Below are positions 1-9,828 of a DNA stretch of 64,000 bases, in pieces. The position numbers and the translations under genes were made by a program. This DNA is from Spirosoma terrae (GTDB lineage Bacteria; Bacteroidota; Bacteroidia; Cytophagales; Spirosomataceae): assembly GCF_010435915.1 (NCBI RefSeq), contig NZ_JAAFZH010000013.1, positions 1-64,000 of the forward strand. Direction: 5' to 3'. The notes beneath the pieces are model-generated. The model was not told where the DNA came from and ran no database searches. It saw only the letters and a program-made list of their open reading frames with translations. The stretch's first letter is position 1. Every line of letters begins with the position of its first letter.

Positions 1-3000
1 GCTAAACGGCGAACCAACCGTTGTCGATGGCGTACCCGAAATGGTGGCCGGAGCCGTGAAGCTCAATCCCGCTGGCAGGCTGCTGACACTCAGCGTCAAC
101 GCTGACGGTGTTTCAGCATCGGTGAAGGTGTTAGCCAGCGACAGGGTATACCCCTGACCAACCGTGGCACTTTGTGGACCAACCGCATTGGCTACCGTTG
201 GGGCCGTATTCGACGCCACTAATTTTGTCAGATCAAATCGGGCACCGATCGGATTGTGATCCGATGTCGTATTTCCATAGTTTGGAATACTGAACGGCTG
301 AAGTACGAACGTGGAGTTAGCAATATAGCCAGCGCTCAGGTCGTTCGACACCACCAGGTGATCGATGAAACTAGCCGACGAATTGAACGTAGAACAATTC
401 TGCTGTTCCAGCGGCTTCGTCAATACGTTATAATTCGTTACGTCGGTCACAAAATTATCGAATGACGATACCGGCGAACTCGTGTAAATCGAAGATGTCG
501 CTTTATCGTTATAATCTCCTAAGATCACTACGTTCGCGTTAGGGTATTGCGTATCAAGCAACGTTTTCAAATCGGCGAAATCCTGCTTTCTACGGTTGAA
601 ATCAGCCTGCGCACTGCCCGATTTAGCGTGAACAGCCACTACGTGTACACGGCGTGTTGTTCCGTTGATCGTTACGTCTCCCACAAACATAAATGGCAAA
701 CGTCCTGACGACCAGCCATTACCAGTTGGATACGTATACAGCGGAGATGATTCAAACAACAACGCCTTTGTTTCCGCCAGCACTGGTGTTACAGTCGCTT
801 TGTTATAGATTACGCAGACCTTTTGAGCAAACTTCGTTGGTCCAAAAACGGTAGGCGGGTTGCCGCTCGGTACTTGTGTACATTCGTCCTGGAAGTAATA
901 CGAGAACTTATCCGAACATACGTAGCTATAGCTTCCGGGAATTGCCGATACAGCTGCGGAAAAACGATCAATATCACTCACTTCCTCTACAGCAATGATA
1001 TCGGCATTCAATTTTCCAAGTACTGTCGCAGCATTCGTTTGCTGAAGATCTTCGTTTGTCGGCCCCATATCGTTATAGTTCAGGTTGCCGTTCTGACAGA
1101 TAATCGTACCAGCATCGGCCCCGAAGAACTCCATATTCCAGGCAGCAATATCCAATGTCTGATCGCGCGTCAACGTAGTGGATTCAGTACCGCCACATTG
1201 TGCATCCTGTGCCGCTGTGCTACCCGGAATATCCGATAAAATACGTGGTTGTAGCTGTAAGCCATCCGTGCCAGCAGTTGTCGCGCCAGACACAAAACGA
1301 TCCGCAATACCTGTTACACTAACCGGATTGCTAGGGCGGCCGGCACCCGCCAGTGGCGAATTAGCATTGATACGTAGTACTCCCGACTGGCCGCCCGCAG
1401 TGATCGTATAATTGGTATTAGCAGCAAAAGGCCCTGATCCACTGATGTTGGCATCCGATACACTAACCAATTGTCCCTGATAATTAGGCAATTGATCGAG
1501 CGTAATCGCAACAGGAGTTGGCACTACGTTACCAGCACCCGTTACCACCGTAAAATTGGTAGCAAATGCCGAGGTAATTTCCGTGAAGCCGTTGAAAACA
1601 CTGATTGGGCCACGAGCCTGAACCAGATCGCCAATTTGTACCTGCGTTGTCAGATCCGTTCCGCTTGATGTACCATAGACAACGATACCGCCTGTTTCGT
1701 CCTGAATATAAATCTGGCGAGCGCCCAGTTGGTTCGTTACGGTTACGCGCCCCTGAATGGTGTACGTCTGTCCAACATTGGCCCGAGCAATTGAAATTGG
1801 CGTATAGGGGCTGTTCGAGTTTACCGTTCCGGTAACAGAAACGTTGGCGGTAAGGCTTGATGATACGTTCGTAATGGTACCATTTATGAGGCCTGCCGAC
1901 GCAGCCGTTAATCGGGCATAAACAACAGGCGAAGCGGTGGCGGCCGGAATCGTAATCGAGGGACCAAATCCGCTTCCCGATGTCGAACTTACCTCAACCC
2001 CAGCCGGAGCCGTTACCGTAATATCCGCTGCCAGATTAGCGGTTGTCAGGGTGTATGATTGTTCGGCTGATGGTATTCCCTGCGTCGCCGTAAATCCCGG
2101 AAGCGTCGTTGGAGCTGCCGTCAGAACGGGAGCACTCGGTGCATTTACCTGACCACTTACAGTCACCGATGCTGATAGCGTACTACTTGCCGTGTTCGTA
2201 ATGGTACCACTGAAAGCCCCCGACGTAGCAGACGTACTTAAACGAGCATAAATTGGTTGCGATATGCTACCAGACGCGGGAGCAATAGACAACGTTGGTG
2301 TGAATGTCGTATTATCCGTACTCAACTCGATACCAGCCGTAGCCGATACAGACACGGGATTCGATCCAAGGCTTGTTCCATACAATGTATAGGATTGTGG
2401 TTCTGAAGGCGTTCCTGCTGTAGTAACAAGACCCGAAACGGATGTCTGGGATGCCAATAATGACGTAACAGTTGGAGCACTATTCATTACATCGGCCCAG
2501 GATGTTCCAACCCGAATGTAGTCAACCCGGACAGTTGCCGAAGTACCTGAACCTCCTTGTCTAAGCGCAATGGTACCGACATTAGATAACTCTCCTGCTG
2601 TCGATGTTGTACTCACAACTGGGCTTGGTTCTGGCTGATTCAATGCAGGCTCAATATATAAAGCTGCTATATCATTAGCGGCTCCCGCCACAAGAGTGTA
2701 CTTTATAACAAGTAAATAGGTGGTGTTATAAGAATAGACTGTTGGCGAATATACGGCTCCGTTTGAGTCTGTGGCCTTAGAAACTCCAAACTGAAAGCCA
2801 CCCGTTGTACTTTTAGCCCACACACGGCCGCAAAAAGTAGTTCCGATAGACGTAGCGCCAAAATGCAAAAAATAGTCGCCAGACTGCGCAGCTGATACGT
2901 TTACCAAAAAAGAAGCATATACCGAACCACTAGTTTGCTGGGCAAACGACCGGCTTATATCCTCACCGCTGGTAGCTAATGTAGCTGCCGCACCTACCGG

Positions 3001-3222
3001 GCCAATTACTGTCGACAATCCAGCATATGTCAAGCCGGGTGAGGTAGCCTGAATGGAATTTATACCCGTACTATGGACATTCCATCCATTTAGTGTCAAT
3101 GCATAAGGCGGTGTTGTTGATGTAAAATCTTCGGTTAATAGCTGTGCCCTCGACACCTGAGCACAAAGCAGTGCCATCAGTAAAAGCCATAATCGGCTTA
3201 CTGAACGTAAATGTTGAATCAT
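1..3222 (-). CDS. Secreted endonuclease/exonuclease/phosphatase-family protein with Ig-like repeats (3' end outside window)
   Basis: The frame is open from an ATG at 3222 to the window edge, 1074 codons, so the C-terminus is missing. It begins with a signal peptide (MIQHLRSVSRLWLLLMALLC..., cut near SRAQ). A probable lectin-like region (about 25-240) is followed by two Ig-like repeats (about 247-465), both containing YTL and GTITN. Next comes a DUF5689/OB-like segment (about 467-600, IYIQDETGGIVVYG). The DNase I-like catalytic domain lies at about 690-990 and shows NMEFFG, an EEV motif, VVAVHAKS, ILGDYND and SDHNPIG, the usual metal-binding and catalytic motifs. A further Ig-like domain starts near 1000. 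The family cleaves phosphodiesters or phosphomonoesters; an extracellular nuclease or phosphatase role is inferred. It is monocistronic as far as visible. Confidence 0.85.
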   Translation of the reverse strand, partial: MIQHLRSVSRLWLLLMALLCAQVSRAQLLTEDFTSTTPPYALTLNGWNVHSTGINSIQATSPGLTYAGLSTVIGPVGAAATLATSGEDISRSFAQQTSGSVYASFLVNVSAAQSGDYFLHFGATSIGTTFCGRVWAKSTTGGFQFGVSKATDSNGAVYSPTVYSYNTTYLLVIKYTLVAGAANDIAALYIEPALNQPEPSPVVSTTSTAGELSNVGTIALRQGGSGTSATVRVDYIRVGTSWADVMNSAPTVTSLLASQTSVSGLVTTAGTPSEPQSYTLYGTSLGSNPVSVSATAGIELSTDNTTFTPTLSIAPASGSISQPIYARLSTSATSGAFSGTITNTASSTLSASVTVSGQVNAPSAPVLTAAPTTLPGFTATQGIPSAEQSYTLTTANLAADITVTAPAGVEVSSTSGSGFGPSITIPAATASPVVYARLTAASAGLINGTITNVSSSLTANVSVTGTVNSNSPYTPISIARANVGQTYTIQGRVTVTNQLGARQIYIQDETGGIVVYGTSSGTDLTTQVQIGDLVQARGPISVFNGFTEITSAFATNFTVVTGAGNVVPTPVAITLDQLPNYQGQLVSVSDANISGSGPFAANTNYTITAGGQSGVLRINANSPLAGAGRPSNPVSVTGIADRFVSGATTAGTDGLQLQPRILSDIPGSTAAQDAQCGGTESTTLTRDQTLDIAAWNMEFFGADAGTIICQNGNLNYNDMGPTNEDLQQTNAATVLGKLNADIIAVEEVSDIDRFSAAVSAIPGSYSYVCSDKFSYYFQDECTQVPSGNPPTVFGPTKFAQKVCVIYNKATVTPVLAETKALLFESSPLYTYPTGNGWSSGRLPFMFVGDVTINGTTRRVHVVAVHAKSGSAQADFNRRKQDFADLKTLLDTQYPNANVVILGDYNDKATSSIYTSSPVSSFDNFVTDVTNYNVLTKPLEQQNCSTFNSSASFIDHLVVSNDLSAGYIANSTFVLQPFSIPNYGNTTSDHNPIGARFDLTKLVASNTAPTVANAVGPQSATVGQGYTLSLANTFTDAETPSALTLSVSSLPAGLSFTAPATISGTPSTTVGSPFS

Positions 3223-3498
3223 ACTATAATTATGGATTAGTTAAGTTTACGTAAAACTACGTTAAACTATATCGAGTAGTTTTTCCAAACTGTTAAATAA
3301 TAGTCCCACACAATCATTTTTAATTTCTTTCTAAAAAGTATCCGTATTTACACAGATAATATACAAAATAAAGACAATAAAATCCTACAGAAATTCACAA
3401 ACACATTTTAATACATAAAAAATAATTATAAGTATACTTAATAGCATTTTATCTAATTCCTTATTAGTTGTAAAGAGTTTTTAATTGATATAAAAAAC
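3223..3498. other. AT-rich intergenic region
   Basis: This stretch separates the start of the secreted nuclease gene from the terminator of the dipeptidase gene. It is strongly AT-rich, with runs such as aaaaaataatta, and has no credible reading frame. It must hold the promoter of the nuclease gene on the minus strand. I found no clear TAnnTTTG box in it and no RNA-like structure. Confidence 0.6.
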
Positions 3499-3535
3499 GA
3501 CAAGAGAGGCCCTTACGCTAAGAGCCTCTCTTGTC
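3499..3535 (-). terminator. Rho-independent terminator of the dipeptidase gene
   Basis: A perfect 12-bp stem (3499-3510 with 3524-3535, GACAAGAGAGGC arm) encloses a 13-nt loop. On the minus strand it is followed directly by GTTTTTT. It lies 24 nt past the stop of the gene ending at 3559. Confidence 0.9.
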
Positions 3536-3558
3536 ATTACATCAGTTCACTCGCTGAA

Positions 3559-4230
3559 TTAGTCTACGATCCGGAAAACCATTTTCGCCTTCTCGCGAGA
3601 TAAGGCATTGAAATGCCACCATTCGAACTCAATCGGGCTAAAGCCTCCTTCACGCATGGCAGTACGTAAGATGAGTCGGTTATCAAGCTGTTTCTGAGTT
3701 AGTTTTCCCGCTTCCAATAATTCTTTTTCTCTGGATGGATACGCTAATTCGCCGAAGAAATCATATTTCGTTCCCATATCGAGCGGTTTGCCATCTTTTG
3801 TAGCAACGGTTAAATCAACGGCACAACCATAGTTATGAATTGATCCTTTCCGGGGGTCCGCTACGTATTTCTGGCGTTCATTTTCAGGCAAGTCCGGTAA
3901 AGCATTCCATAGCTTCCATTGCGCTGACCGGGGGCGGGCCGCATCATAAACCAGCAATCTAAGATCGGGATGATGCGTCTGTAAATACTTACTGGCTTTG
4001 GCCAGTTTTTCGGCCGCCATCGGTTGCATATAGGCTCTTGTCAGATCGTCGTACACATCTTTTCCAACAAAATTATCCGTCGTAGAATACTTCAACTCAA
4101 CCAGTATAGTCGGATCAACTTTCTGAATATCGACCAGTCCTTGTTTAATCATAGCCTTCTCAACATTGGGTTGAGCCAGACCGACAAGAGAATAAAATAG
4201 CAGAAAAGTGGCAAAAAGTAGTCGCTTCAT
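3559..4230 (-). CDS. ddpX: D-alanyl-D-alanine dipeptidase (M15D, VanX/DdpX type)
   Basis: The 223-residue protein has a signal peptide (MKRLLFATFLLFYSLVGLAQ) and is expected in the periplasm. The family hydrolyses the dipeptide D-Ala-D-Ala using one zinc. The zinc and catalytic set is complete: SIHNYGCAVD gives His132 and Asp139, EFEWWH gives Glu203 and His206, and DAARP supplies the conserved Arg99. No vanA/vanH ligase or dehydrogenase lies nearby, so glycopeptide resistance is not suggested. A role in peptidoglycan peptide recycling or nutrient use is more likely. It is a single-gene unit with its own terminator. Confidence 0.9.
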   Translation of the reverse strand: MKRLLFATFLLFYSLVGLAQPNVEKAMIKQGLVDIQKVDPTILVELKYSTTDNFVGKDVYDDLTRAYMQPMAAEKLAKASKYLQTHHPDLRLLVYDAARPRSAQWKLWNALPDLPENERQKYVADPRKGSIHNYGCAVDLTVATKDGKPLDMGTKYDFFGELAYPSREKELLEAGKLTQKQLDNRLILRTAMREGGFSPIEFEWWHFNALSREKAKMVFRIVD

Positions 4231-4340
4231 GAGGTTATATTCTATCAGGATTGGTTTGTGTTTGACTATGCTGTAAACTTACAGTATTTATAATCTACTC
4301 CTGAACGGATGAGAAAGCTGATTTCCGTTCTTTTCAAACA

Positions 4341-5576
4341 ATGGCATTAAATTATATCTGGGTTGCTTTCTTCGTAATTGCCTTTCTGGTTGCGCTGGCT
4401 AAACTGATTTTTCTGGGCGATACCGAGATTTTCAAACTAATTGTAGAGGGGTTATTCGATTCCTCTAAAGTAGCCGTCATGGATATTGCACTACCACTGG
4501 CGGGTGTTATGACGTTCTTTTTGGGGCTGCTCAATATTGGCGAAAAAGCCGGGGCCATCAATTTTCTGGCCCGGATTATCGGTCCGTTCTTCAATAAACT
4601 CTTTCCAGAAGTGCCTAAAGACCACCCCGCCAACGGTCAGATGATCATGAACTTCTCAGCCAACATGATTGGATTAGATAATGCAGCAACACCATTTGGG
4701 CTTAAAGCAATGGCTAGTCTACAGGAGTTAAATCCCAGTAAAGATACAGCCTCCAATGCTCAGATCATGTTTTTGGTTCTGCATACGTCTGGCCTTCAGA
4801 TCATTCCATTAAGCATCATGGCGCAACGAGCCATTCTCGGCGCGAAAGACCCGTCTGATGTATTTATCCCATGCGTTGTCGGCACCTACGTAACAACCGT
4901 TGTAGCCCTGGTTGCCGTAGCTATTAAGCAACGTATCAATCTACTCAATACCACCGTATTAGGCTGGCTTGGTGGTATAACTACGTTTATTGCTGTGGCC
5001 CTGTGGCTGCTCGCAGGCCGCCCCAAAGAAGAAATCGAAACCTTTTCGAAGGTATTCGGCAATGTGATTCTATTGACGATTGTGGTGGCCTTTTTGCTCG
5101 GAGCAATACGTAAGAACGTTCCTATTTTCGAAACATTTATCGAAGGAGCCAAAGGAGGTTTTGAAACAACGATAAAAATAATTCCGTATCTGGTTGGGAT
5201 GTTGGTGGCAATCGGAGCCTTCAGAAATGCAGGTGCAATGGATTATCTTGTTGGTGGTTTCAAGTATCTGTTTTCGTTAACTGGCCTTAACACTGATTTT
5301 ACGGATGCCCTGCCCGTCGCTTTAATGAAACCGCTTAGTGGTTCCGGTGCGCGCGCCCTAATGATTGATGCGATGAAACAGTTTGGTCCAGACTCGTTTG
5401 TTGGACGGCTGGTCTGTATTTTTCAGGGGTCAGCTGACACTACGTTTTATATCGTTGCGCTCTATTTTGGTTCAGTAGGAATTCGCAACTCCCGACATGC
5501 TATACCGTATGGCTTATTTGCCGATTTGGTAGGCGTCATTGCTGGTATTGCACTTGGTTATTTCTTCTTCCACTGA
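4341..5576 (+). CDS. SpmA-SpmB fusion, nucleoside-recognition (Gate) domain membrane protein
   Basis: The 411-residue polytopic membrane protein joins two halves that are separate spore maturation proteins in Firmicutes. The SpmA-like half (about 1-205) contains NFSANMIGLDNAATPFGLKA and the SpmB-like half (about 240-411) contains GAFRNAGAMDYL, PLSGSGARALM and FQGSADTTFY. Both belong to the nucleoside-recognition/Gate domain class found in transporters. The substrate is unknown. Such fusions occur in many non-sporulating Bacteroidota, so the spore name should not be read literally. The small gene at 5632 follows in the same direction after 55 nt. Confidence 0.85.
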   Translation: MALNYIWVAFFVIAFLVALAKLIFLGDTEIFKLIVEGLFDSSKVAVMDIALPLAGVMTFFLGLLNIGEKAGAINFLARIIGPFFNKLFPEVPKDHPANGQMIMNFSANMIGLDNAATPFGLKAMASLQELNPSKDTASNAQIMFLVLHTSGLQIIPLSIMAQRAILGAKDPSDVFIPCVVGTYVTTVVALVAVAIKQRINLLNTTVLGWLGGITTFIAVALWLLAGRPKEEIETFSKVFGNVILLTIVVAFLLGAIRKNVPIFETFIEGAKGGFETTIKIIPYLVGMLVAIGAFRNAGAMDYLVGGFKYLFSLTGLNTDFTDALPVALMKPLSGSGARALMIDAMKQFGPDSFVGRLVCIFQGSADTTFYIVALYFGSVGIRNSRHAIPYGLFADLVGVIAGIALGYFFFH

Positions 5577-5631
5577 GCAAAAGAGGGAAGAAGTTTGTTA
5601 ACTGAGAAAAGACGATTAAAAAATACTCAGC

Positions 5632-5811
5632 ATGAATGTAAACCAGGTCCGCGAGCAACTTCACCGACTTATTGATGATATTGACGACATCTACGTATTG
5701 AACGGCCTCTATCGGAACTTACTCGCCGAAAAACGGCAACGCGACGCTTACGAAAAAGAGCAGGCTGAGAAAGCCCGAAAACAATCGAAATCGAGCGGCC
5801 GAACCAGCTAA
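5632..5811 (+). CDS. Small charged helical protein, 59 aa
   Basis: A short frame begins MNVNQVREQLHRLIDDIDDI and ends KSSGRTS. It is rich in Asp, Glu, Arg and Lys, has no membrane segment, and reads as a single amphipathic helix with a highly charged tail (about 33-53). It lies 55 nt downstream of the SpmA-SpmB fusion and probably shares its transcript. Its stop codon overlaps the final codon of the convergent DUF1345 gene by 4 nt. I do not recognise the family. Coding potential is supported by codon usage like the neighbours and by its fit into the gap. Confidence 0.6.
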   Translation: MNVNQVREQLHRLIDDIDDIYVLNGLYRNLLAEKRQRDAYEKEQAEKARKQSKSSGRTS

Positions 5812-6494
5812 ATTTTACTGGAAAGGCCGCTCACTGTCATCGCAATAATGATGGTGTTAAACAGAAATGACAAGACGCCATGTGCTAGCGCCACCCGACG
5901 TATACGCTTCGACGTAATAGCCACATCCGACACTTGGCTGGTCATTCCGATCACAAAAGAAAAATAAGCAAAATCCAGGTAATCAGGCTCTTCGTCATCG
6001 GGAAAAGATAAGCCACCGGGCCGTCTGGCCTGCTTCAACGTATCGCCATAAAACAAATGGGCGTAGCGAAGGGTAAACAACGTATGTACCAGTGTCCAGG
6101 AGCTGGCTACGGCCAGCATAGCCAGAAAAATGTATTGAATTCTGTTAACATCGCTGATGGCGTTTAACAGCGACGCTACGGCCACCAAGCTGGCGATGGC
6201 CGCACTGAGCACAAAAACCAGAATGAGAACACGACTCGAATCCTCAATACGTGATAGTTTCGGCAAATCGCGCGGGTGAGCAATCAGAATACTCATCCAC
6301 ATCAGCAACAGAATACTCAGGGCAAAAGCAACCCAGGAAATAGTCATGTGAACCGGATCAGTAAAAGCGCCCGGTGCCACTAAAAAAACGAACAAAGCAA
6401 CGCCGAGCGCAATGTTCAGGCGGTGGCTGGCATCAAACCGACTGATTTGAAAAAGTATGTTACGTAGCATCTTGTGAAAACGAATCCGAACCAC
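5808..6494 (-). CDS. DUF1345 family membrane protein
   Basis: The 228-residue protein has about six hydrophobic segments and ends with the family hallmark: GGLSFPDDEEPDYLDFAYF, then SFVIGMTSQVSDVAITSKR and HGVLSFLFNTIIIAMTV. The function of the family is unknown; it is an inner-membrane protein. The upstream MVRIRFHK codons are weakly conserved-looking, so MLRNILFQI (residue 9) is an alternative start. The gene is convergent with the small gene at 5632. Confidence 0.85.
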   Translation of the reverse strand: MVRIRFHKMLRNILFQISRFDASHRLNIALGVALFVFLVAPGAFTDPVHMTISWVAFALSILLLMWMSILIAHPRDLPKLSRIEDSSRVLILVFVLSAAIASLVAVASLLNAISDVNRIQYIFLAMLAVASSWTLVHTLFTLRYAHLFYGDTLKQARRPGGLSFPDDEEPDYLDFAYFSFVIGMTSQVSDVAITSKRIRRVALAHGVLSFLFNTIIIAMTVSGLSSKI

Positions 6495-6793
6495 TGCATA
6501 GGTCCACCCCTACGTACTAAAAGGCTGGCTGCAAGGTAATCGAATAAACAGCAGAATGTTTATGGCCTGTTGCTATGACGTAACGTCCGAACGAATAAAA
6601 TTGTCAAATCAGCACTGGTACACGCATTACCCGATAAAAAAGTAGTCGGCACGACCGGTGAATAAATTGAACGTAACGAATAGTCAAACACAAAGAAGCT
6701 TATTTTATTTATATACAGATTAAAAGGGGGTTATAGTCGATTTATATCAGTCATGGCACTACGGTGACGGGTGTGTCTTAGTCTTCCTTTTCG
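6495..6793. other. Divergent intergenic region
   Basis: Nearly 300 nt separates the divergent starts of the DUF1345 gene and the GH3 fusion gene. I see no coding frame. The only supported element is the -7 box at its right edge, listed separately. The minus-strand promoter for DUF1345 should also be here but was not identified. Confidence 0.5.
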
Positions 6794-6801
6794 TAATTTT
6801 G
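6794..6801 (+). promoter_or_regulatory. Bacteroidota -7 promoter box (TAATTTTG)
   Basis: TAATTTTG matches the TAnnTTTG -7 consensus of Bacteroidota primary-sigma promoters. It lies 28 nt before the ATG at 6829, giving a leader of about 20 nt. No good TTTG -33 box is present at the expected spacing. The box overlaps an in-frame TTG at 6799, which argues against that TTG as the translation start. Confidence 0.5.
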
Positions 6802-6828
6802 AACTTTCACGACCCAATTTGTTTGCTC

Positions 6829-9828
6829 ATGCCTTATTTCCGGCTTCTGATTATCCTTTTCATCAACATACTTTTCTGCTTATCGAGCTTTGCTCAGTCA
6901 ACTACCTCGTCGTTTCTTCCTCTCAATACCAATCAGAGCCGCTGGGCTGATTCGGTGTTCGCCAGTTTAACGCCCGACGAACGTATCGCGCAATTAATCA
7001 TGGTGGCGGGTTATTCAAATCGAAAACCTGCCTATGAAGATTCGCTGGTTAATCTGGTGCGGACCAACAAGTTAGGTGGTGTCGTGATGTTTCAGGGCGG
7101 GCCAATGCGGCAGGCAAAACTAACGAATCGGTTACAGGCTTTATCGACCGTCCCGCTTCTGATCGCTATGGATGCCGAATGGGGGCTGGCGATGCGCCTG
7201 GACAGTACGGTTCGATATCCGTATCAAATGACGCTCGGCGCCATTCAGGGCAACGACTCCCTGATCTATAACATGGGAGCCAGTCTGGCCCGGCAAGCCC
7301 GGCGGCTAGGTGTTCATGTCAACTTTGCCCCATCAGTCGATGTCAACAACAACCCTAACAACCCCGTTATCAACTTTCGCTCCTTTGGCGAAGACAAATA
7401 TGCGGTTACTCGTAAGGCGCTCGCGTATGTACGCGGCATGCAGGATAACAACCTGTTAACCAGCCTCAAGCATTTTCCAGGACACGGCGATACGGGTACA
7501 GACTCTCATTACGATTTGCCCCTCATCGACAAGAGTCGAGCGGAGTTAGACTCGCTCGAATTATACCCCTTCAAAGAATTAATTAAGGCGGGTGCTACTG
7601 GCGTTATGATTGCGCATCTTAACATTCCAGCCCTCGATACTACCCGAAACCGGCCCTCTACCCTATCCCCTGCTATTGTAACAAATCTGCTAAAAAACGA
7701 ACTGGGCTTCCAGGGACTGGTTTTTTCAGATGCTATGAATATGAAAGGCCTTACCAAGTATTTTCCGTCTGGCAAGGCTGATGCGCTCGGTCTGGAAGCG
7801 GGAATGGACGTACTGGAATTCACGGAAGATGTCCCGGCAGCCCTGGCGCAGGTGAAGCAGGCAATCGCTGAAGGACGTATTACGCAGGCATCTATTGATG
7901 CCCGATGCCTGAAAGTGTTACGTGCCAAAGCCTGGGCTGGCCTCAATCAATATAAACCGATTGTTCTCGATAATCTGGTTAATGATCTCAATCAGGTTAG
8001 TGACGATTTGCTTAATCGTAAACTTACCGAAGCCAGTTTGACCGTTCTTAAGAACGAAAACAATCTATTGCCTTTGCAACGACTCGATACGTTACGGATT
8101 GCTTCGATTGCTATTGAGAGCGACAAGCTAACGGCTTTTCAGCAAATGGCGGCCAACTATACGCAAATTGAGCACTTCAACATTACGTCCAAAACACCCG
8201 ACTCAACCTTGGCGCAGGTTCGGGATTCGCTCAAAAACTATAATCTGATTCTGGTTGATGTTCATTTGAATAATATTCGACCAGCTACGAAATACGGACT
8301 TCAGGCCAAAACAGCCGGCTTCGTCAGTGAACTGGTATCAACCGGGAAAGCGGTTGTGACTGTATTCGGCAATGCTTATGTTCTGGACAAACTAACATTC
8401 CCGTCGGATACCGCCCAGACAAACCGCAATATCGAGCAAGCTCGGGCCATCGTGATGCCTTATCAGCTCACGAACTACACGGAAGAACTATCTGCTCAGT
8501 TGATTTTTGGCGCTATTGGAGCCACGGGAAAACTACCCGTTACGGTAAATCAACGCTTTCGGACTGGCGATGGTCTGGCTGTAAAACCAATCGGCCGACT
8601 GAAATACACGATCCCGGAAGAGGTCGGTGTTGACAGCCGTTACCTCGCCCAACAGGTCGATTCGCTGGTCAACCTGGCCCTGACGCGGAAAGCCTTCCCC
8701 GGCTGTGTTGTACAAATGGCTAAAGACGGAAAAGTCATTTTCCACAAAGCCTACGGAAAACATACGTACGATGCGTCGCTGGGTGCCGAGCCGAAACCAA
8801 TGCAGCTCGACGACTTATTCGATATGGCCTCCGTGACAAAAGTGAGTACATCAACGCCAGCGCTGATGAAACTGGTTGACGAAAACAAGTTCAATCTGGA
8901 CGGACATATGGTTGATTATTTGCCCTGGCTTAAGAAGTCGAATAAGGCCGACTTACGCTGGCGCGACGTATTGACCCACCAGGCTCGCTTAAAAGCCTTC
9001 CTTGTTTTCTGGAAAAATATGAAGGAACCCGATGGCTCCTGGAAACCAAGAACGGTTAAAGAAGAACGGTCGGCCCGTTATCCGATTGAATTAACCGATA
9101 GTTTGTTCGAGTTTAAAAATTACCCCAAAACAATTTTTGAAGCGATCAAAGATTCGCCTTTAAACGATAAGAAAGAATACGTGTACTCCGATCTGTCGTT
9201 CATATTGTACCCGCAGGTTGTCAAGCGTTTGACGAAGCAAAACTTTGAAGATTACCTGAAAACTACGTTCTATAATCCGCTTGGTGCGTCAACACTTACG
9301 TTTAATCCGCTTCGTTATTACTCGTTAAACCGCATTCCGCCCACCGAATACGATTCGTTATTCCGTAAAACGCTCGTTTGGGGTCATGTCCACGACGAAA
9401 CAGCCGCTATGCTCGACGGCGTATCGGGTCATGCCGGGCTATTCGGTTCTTCGAATGATTTAACGAAACTGATAACCATGTATCTACAGAAAGGATATTA
9501 TGGCGGTCAGCAGTTTATTTCGAGCAATACCGTCAATGAGTTTACGCGTTACCAGTTTCCGGAGTTAGGCAATCGCCGGGGCATTGGCTTCGATAAACCC
9601 TCGTTTAAATACACAGGTAATGCACCCCTCTCGGCTTCTAAAGAAAGTTATGGGCATTCGGGCTTTACGGGTACGTTCTTCTGGGTTGATCCCACTTACA
9701 ACCTTACCTATGTCTTTCTGTGTAATCGCGTTTATCCAACCCGTAACAATAGTCAGCTTGGCGAGTTGAATACGCGAACGAACGTAGCAGAAGCGTTATA
9801 CCAGGCAGTAAAACGAGGCATTCGATGA
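6829..9828 (+). CDS. GH3 beta-N-acetylhexosaminidase-like/beta-lactamase-fold serine hydrolase fusion
   Basis: The 999-residue protein starts at ATG 6829, giving a clean signal peptide (MPYFRLLIILFINILFCLSSFAQ). The N-terminal GH3 domain resembles NagZ: AMDAEWG near 114, KHFPGHGDTGTDSH near 214 (His/Asp dyad region), and FSDAMNMKGL near 300 (nucleophile Asp). A GH3 C-terminal alpha/beta domain follows. The C-terminal third is a class C/PBP-like serine hydrolase with SVTK near 667 (SxxK), YSD near 786 in place of YxN, and GHSGFTG near 942. The layout suggests a periplasmic enzyme acting on peptidoglycan or muropeptides, with sugar and peptide activities joined. It heads an operon with the DinB-like gene, overlapping it by 4 nt. 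Confidence 0.9.
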   Translation: MPYFRLLIILFINILFCLSSFAQSTTSSFLPLNTNQSRWADSVFASLTPDERIAQLIMVAGYSNRKPAYEDSLVNLVRTNKLGGVVMFQGGPMRQAKLTNRLQALSTVPLLIAMDAEWGLAMRLDSTVRYPYQMTLGAIQGNDSLIYNMGASLARQARRLGVHVNFAPSVDVNNNPNNPVINFRSFGEDKYAVTRKALAYVRGMQDNNLLTSLKHFPGHGDTGTDSHYDLPLIDKSRAELDSLELYPFKELIKAGATGVMIAHLNIPALDTTRNRPSTLSPAIVTNLLKNELGFQGLVFSDAMNMKGLTKYFPSGKADALGLEAGMDVLEFTEDVPAALAQVKQAIAEGRITQASIDARCLKVLRAKAWAGLNQYKPIVLDNLVNDLNQVSDDLLNRKLTEASLTVLKNENNLLPLQRLDTLRIASIAIESDKLTAFQQMAANYTQIEHFNITSKTPDSTLAQVRDSLKNYNLILVDVHLNNIRPATKYGLQAKTAGFVSELVSTGKAVVTVFGNAYVLDKLTFPSDTAQTNRNIEQARAIVMPYQLTNYTEELSAQLIFGAIGATGKLPVTVNQRFRTGDGLAVKPIGRLKYTIPEEVGVDSRYLAQQVDSLVNLALTRKAFPGCVVQMAKDGKVIFHKAYGKHTYDASLGAEPKPMQLDDLFDMASVTKVSTSTPALMKLVDENKFNLDGHMVDYLPWLKKSNKADLRWRDVLTHQARLKAFLVFWKNMKEPDGSWKPRTVKEERSARYPIELTDSLFEFKNYPKTIFEAIKDSPLNDKKEYVYSDLSFILYPQVVKRLTKQNFEDYLKTTFYNPLGASTLTFNPLRYYSLNRIPPTEYDSLFRKTLVWGHVHDETAAMLDGVSGHAGLFGSSNDLTKLITMYLQKGYYGGQQFISSNTVNEFTRYQFPELGNRRGIGFDKPSFKYTGNAPLSASKESYGHSGFTGTFFWVDPTYNLTYVFLCNRVYPTRNNSQLGELNTRTNVAEALYQAVKRGIR

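Noticed and set aside
3559..4230. Vancomycin-resistance VanX
   Set aside because: No vanH or D-Ala-D-Lac ligase gene is nearby, and this dipeptidase type is common in non-resistant bacteria.
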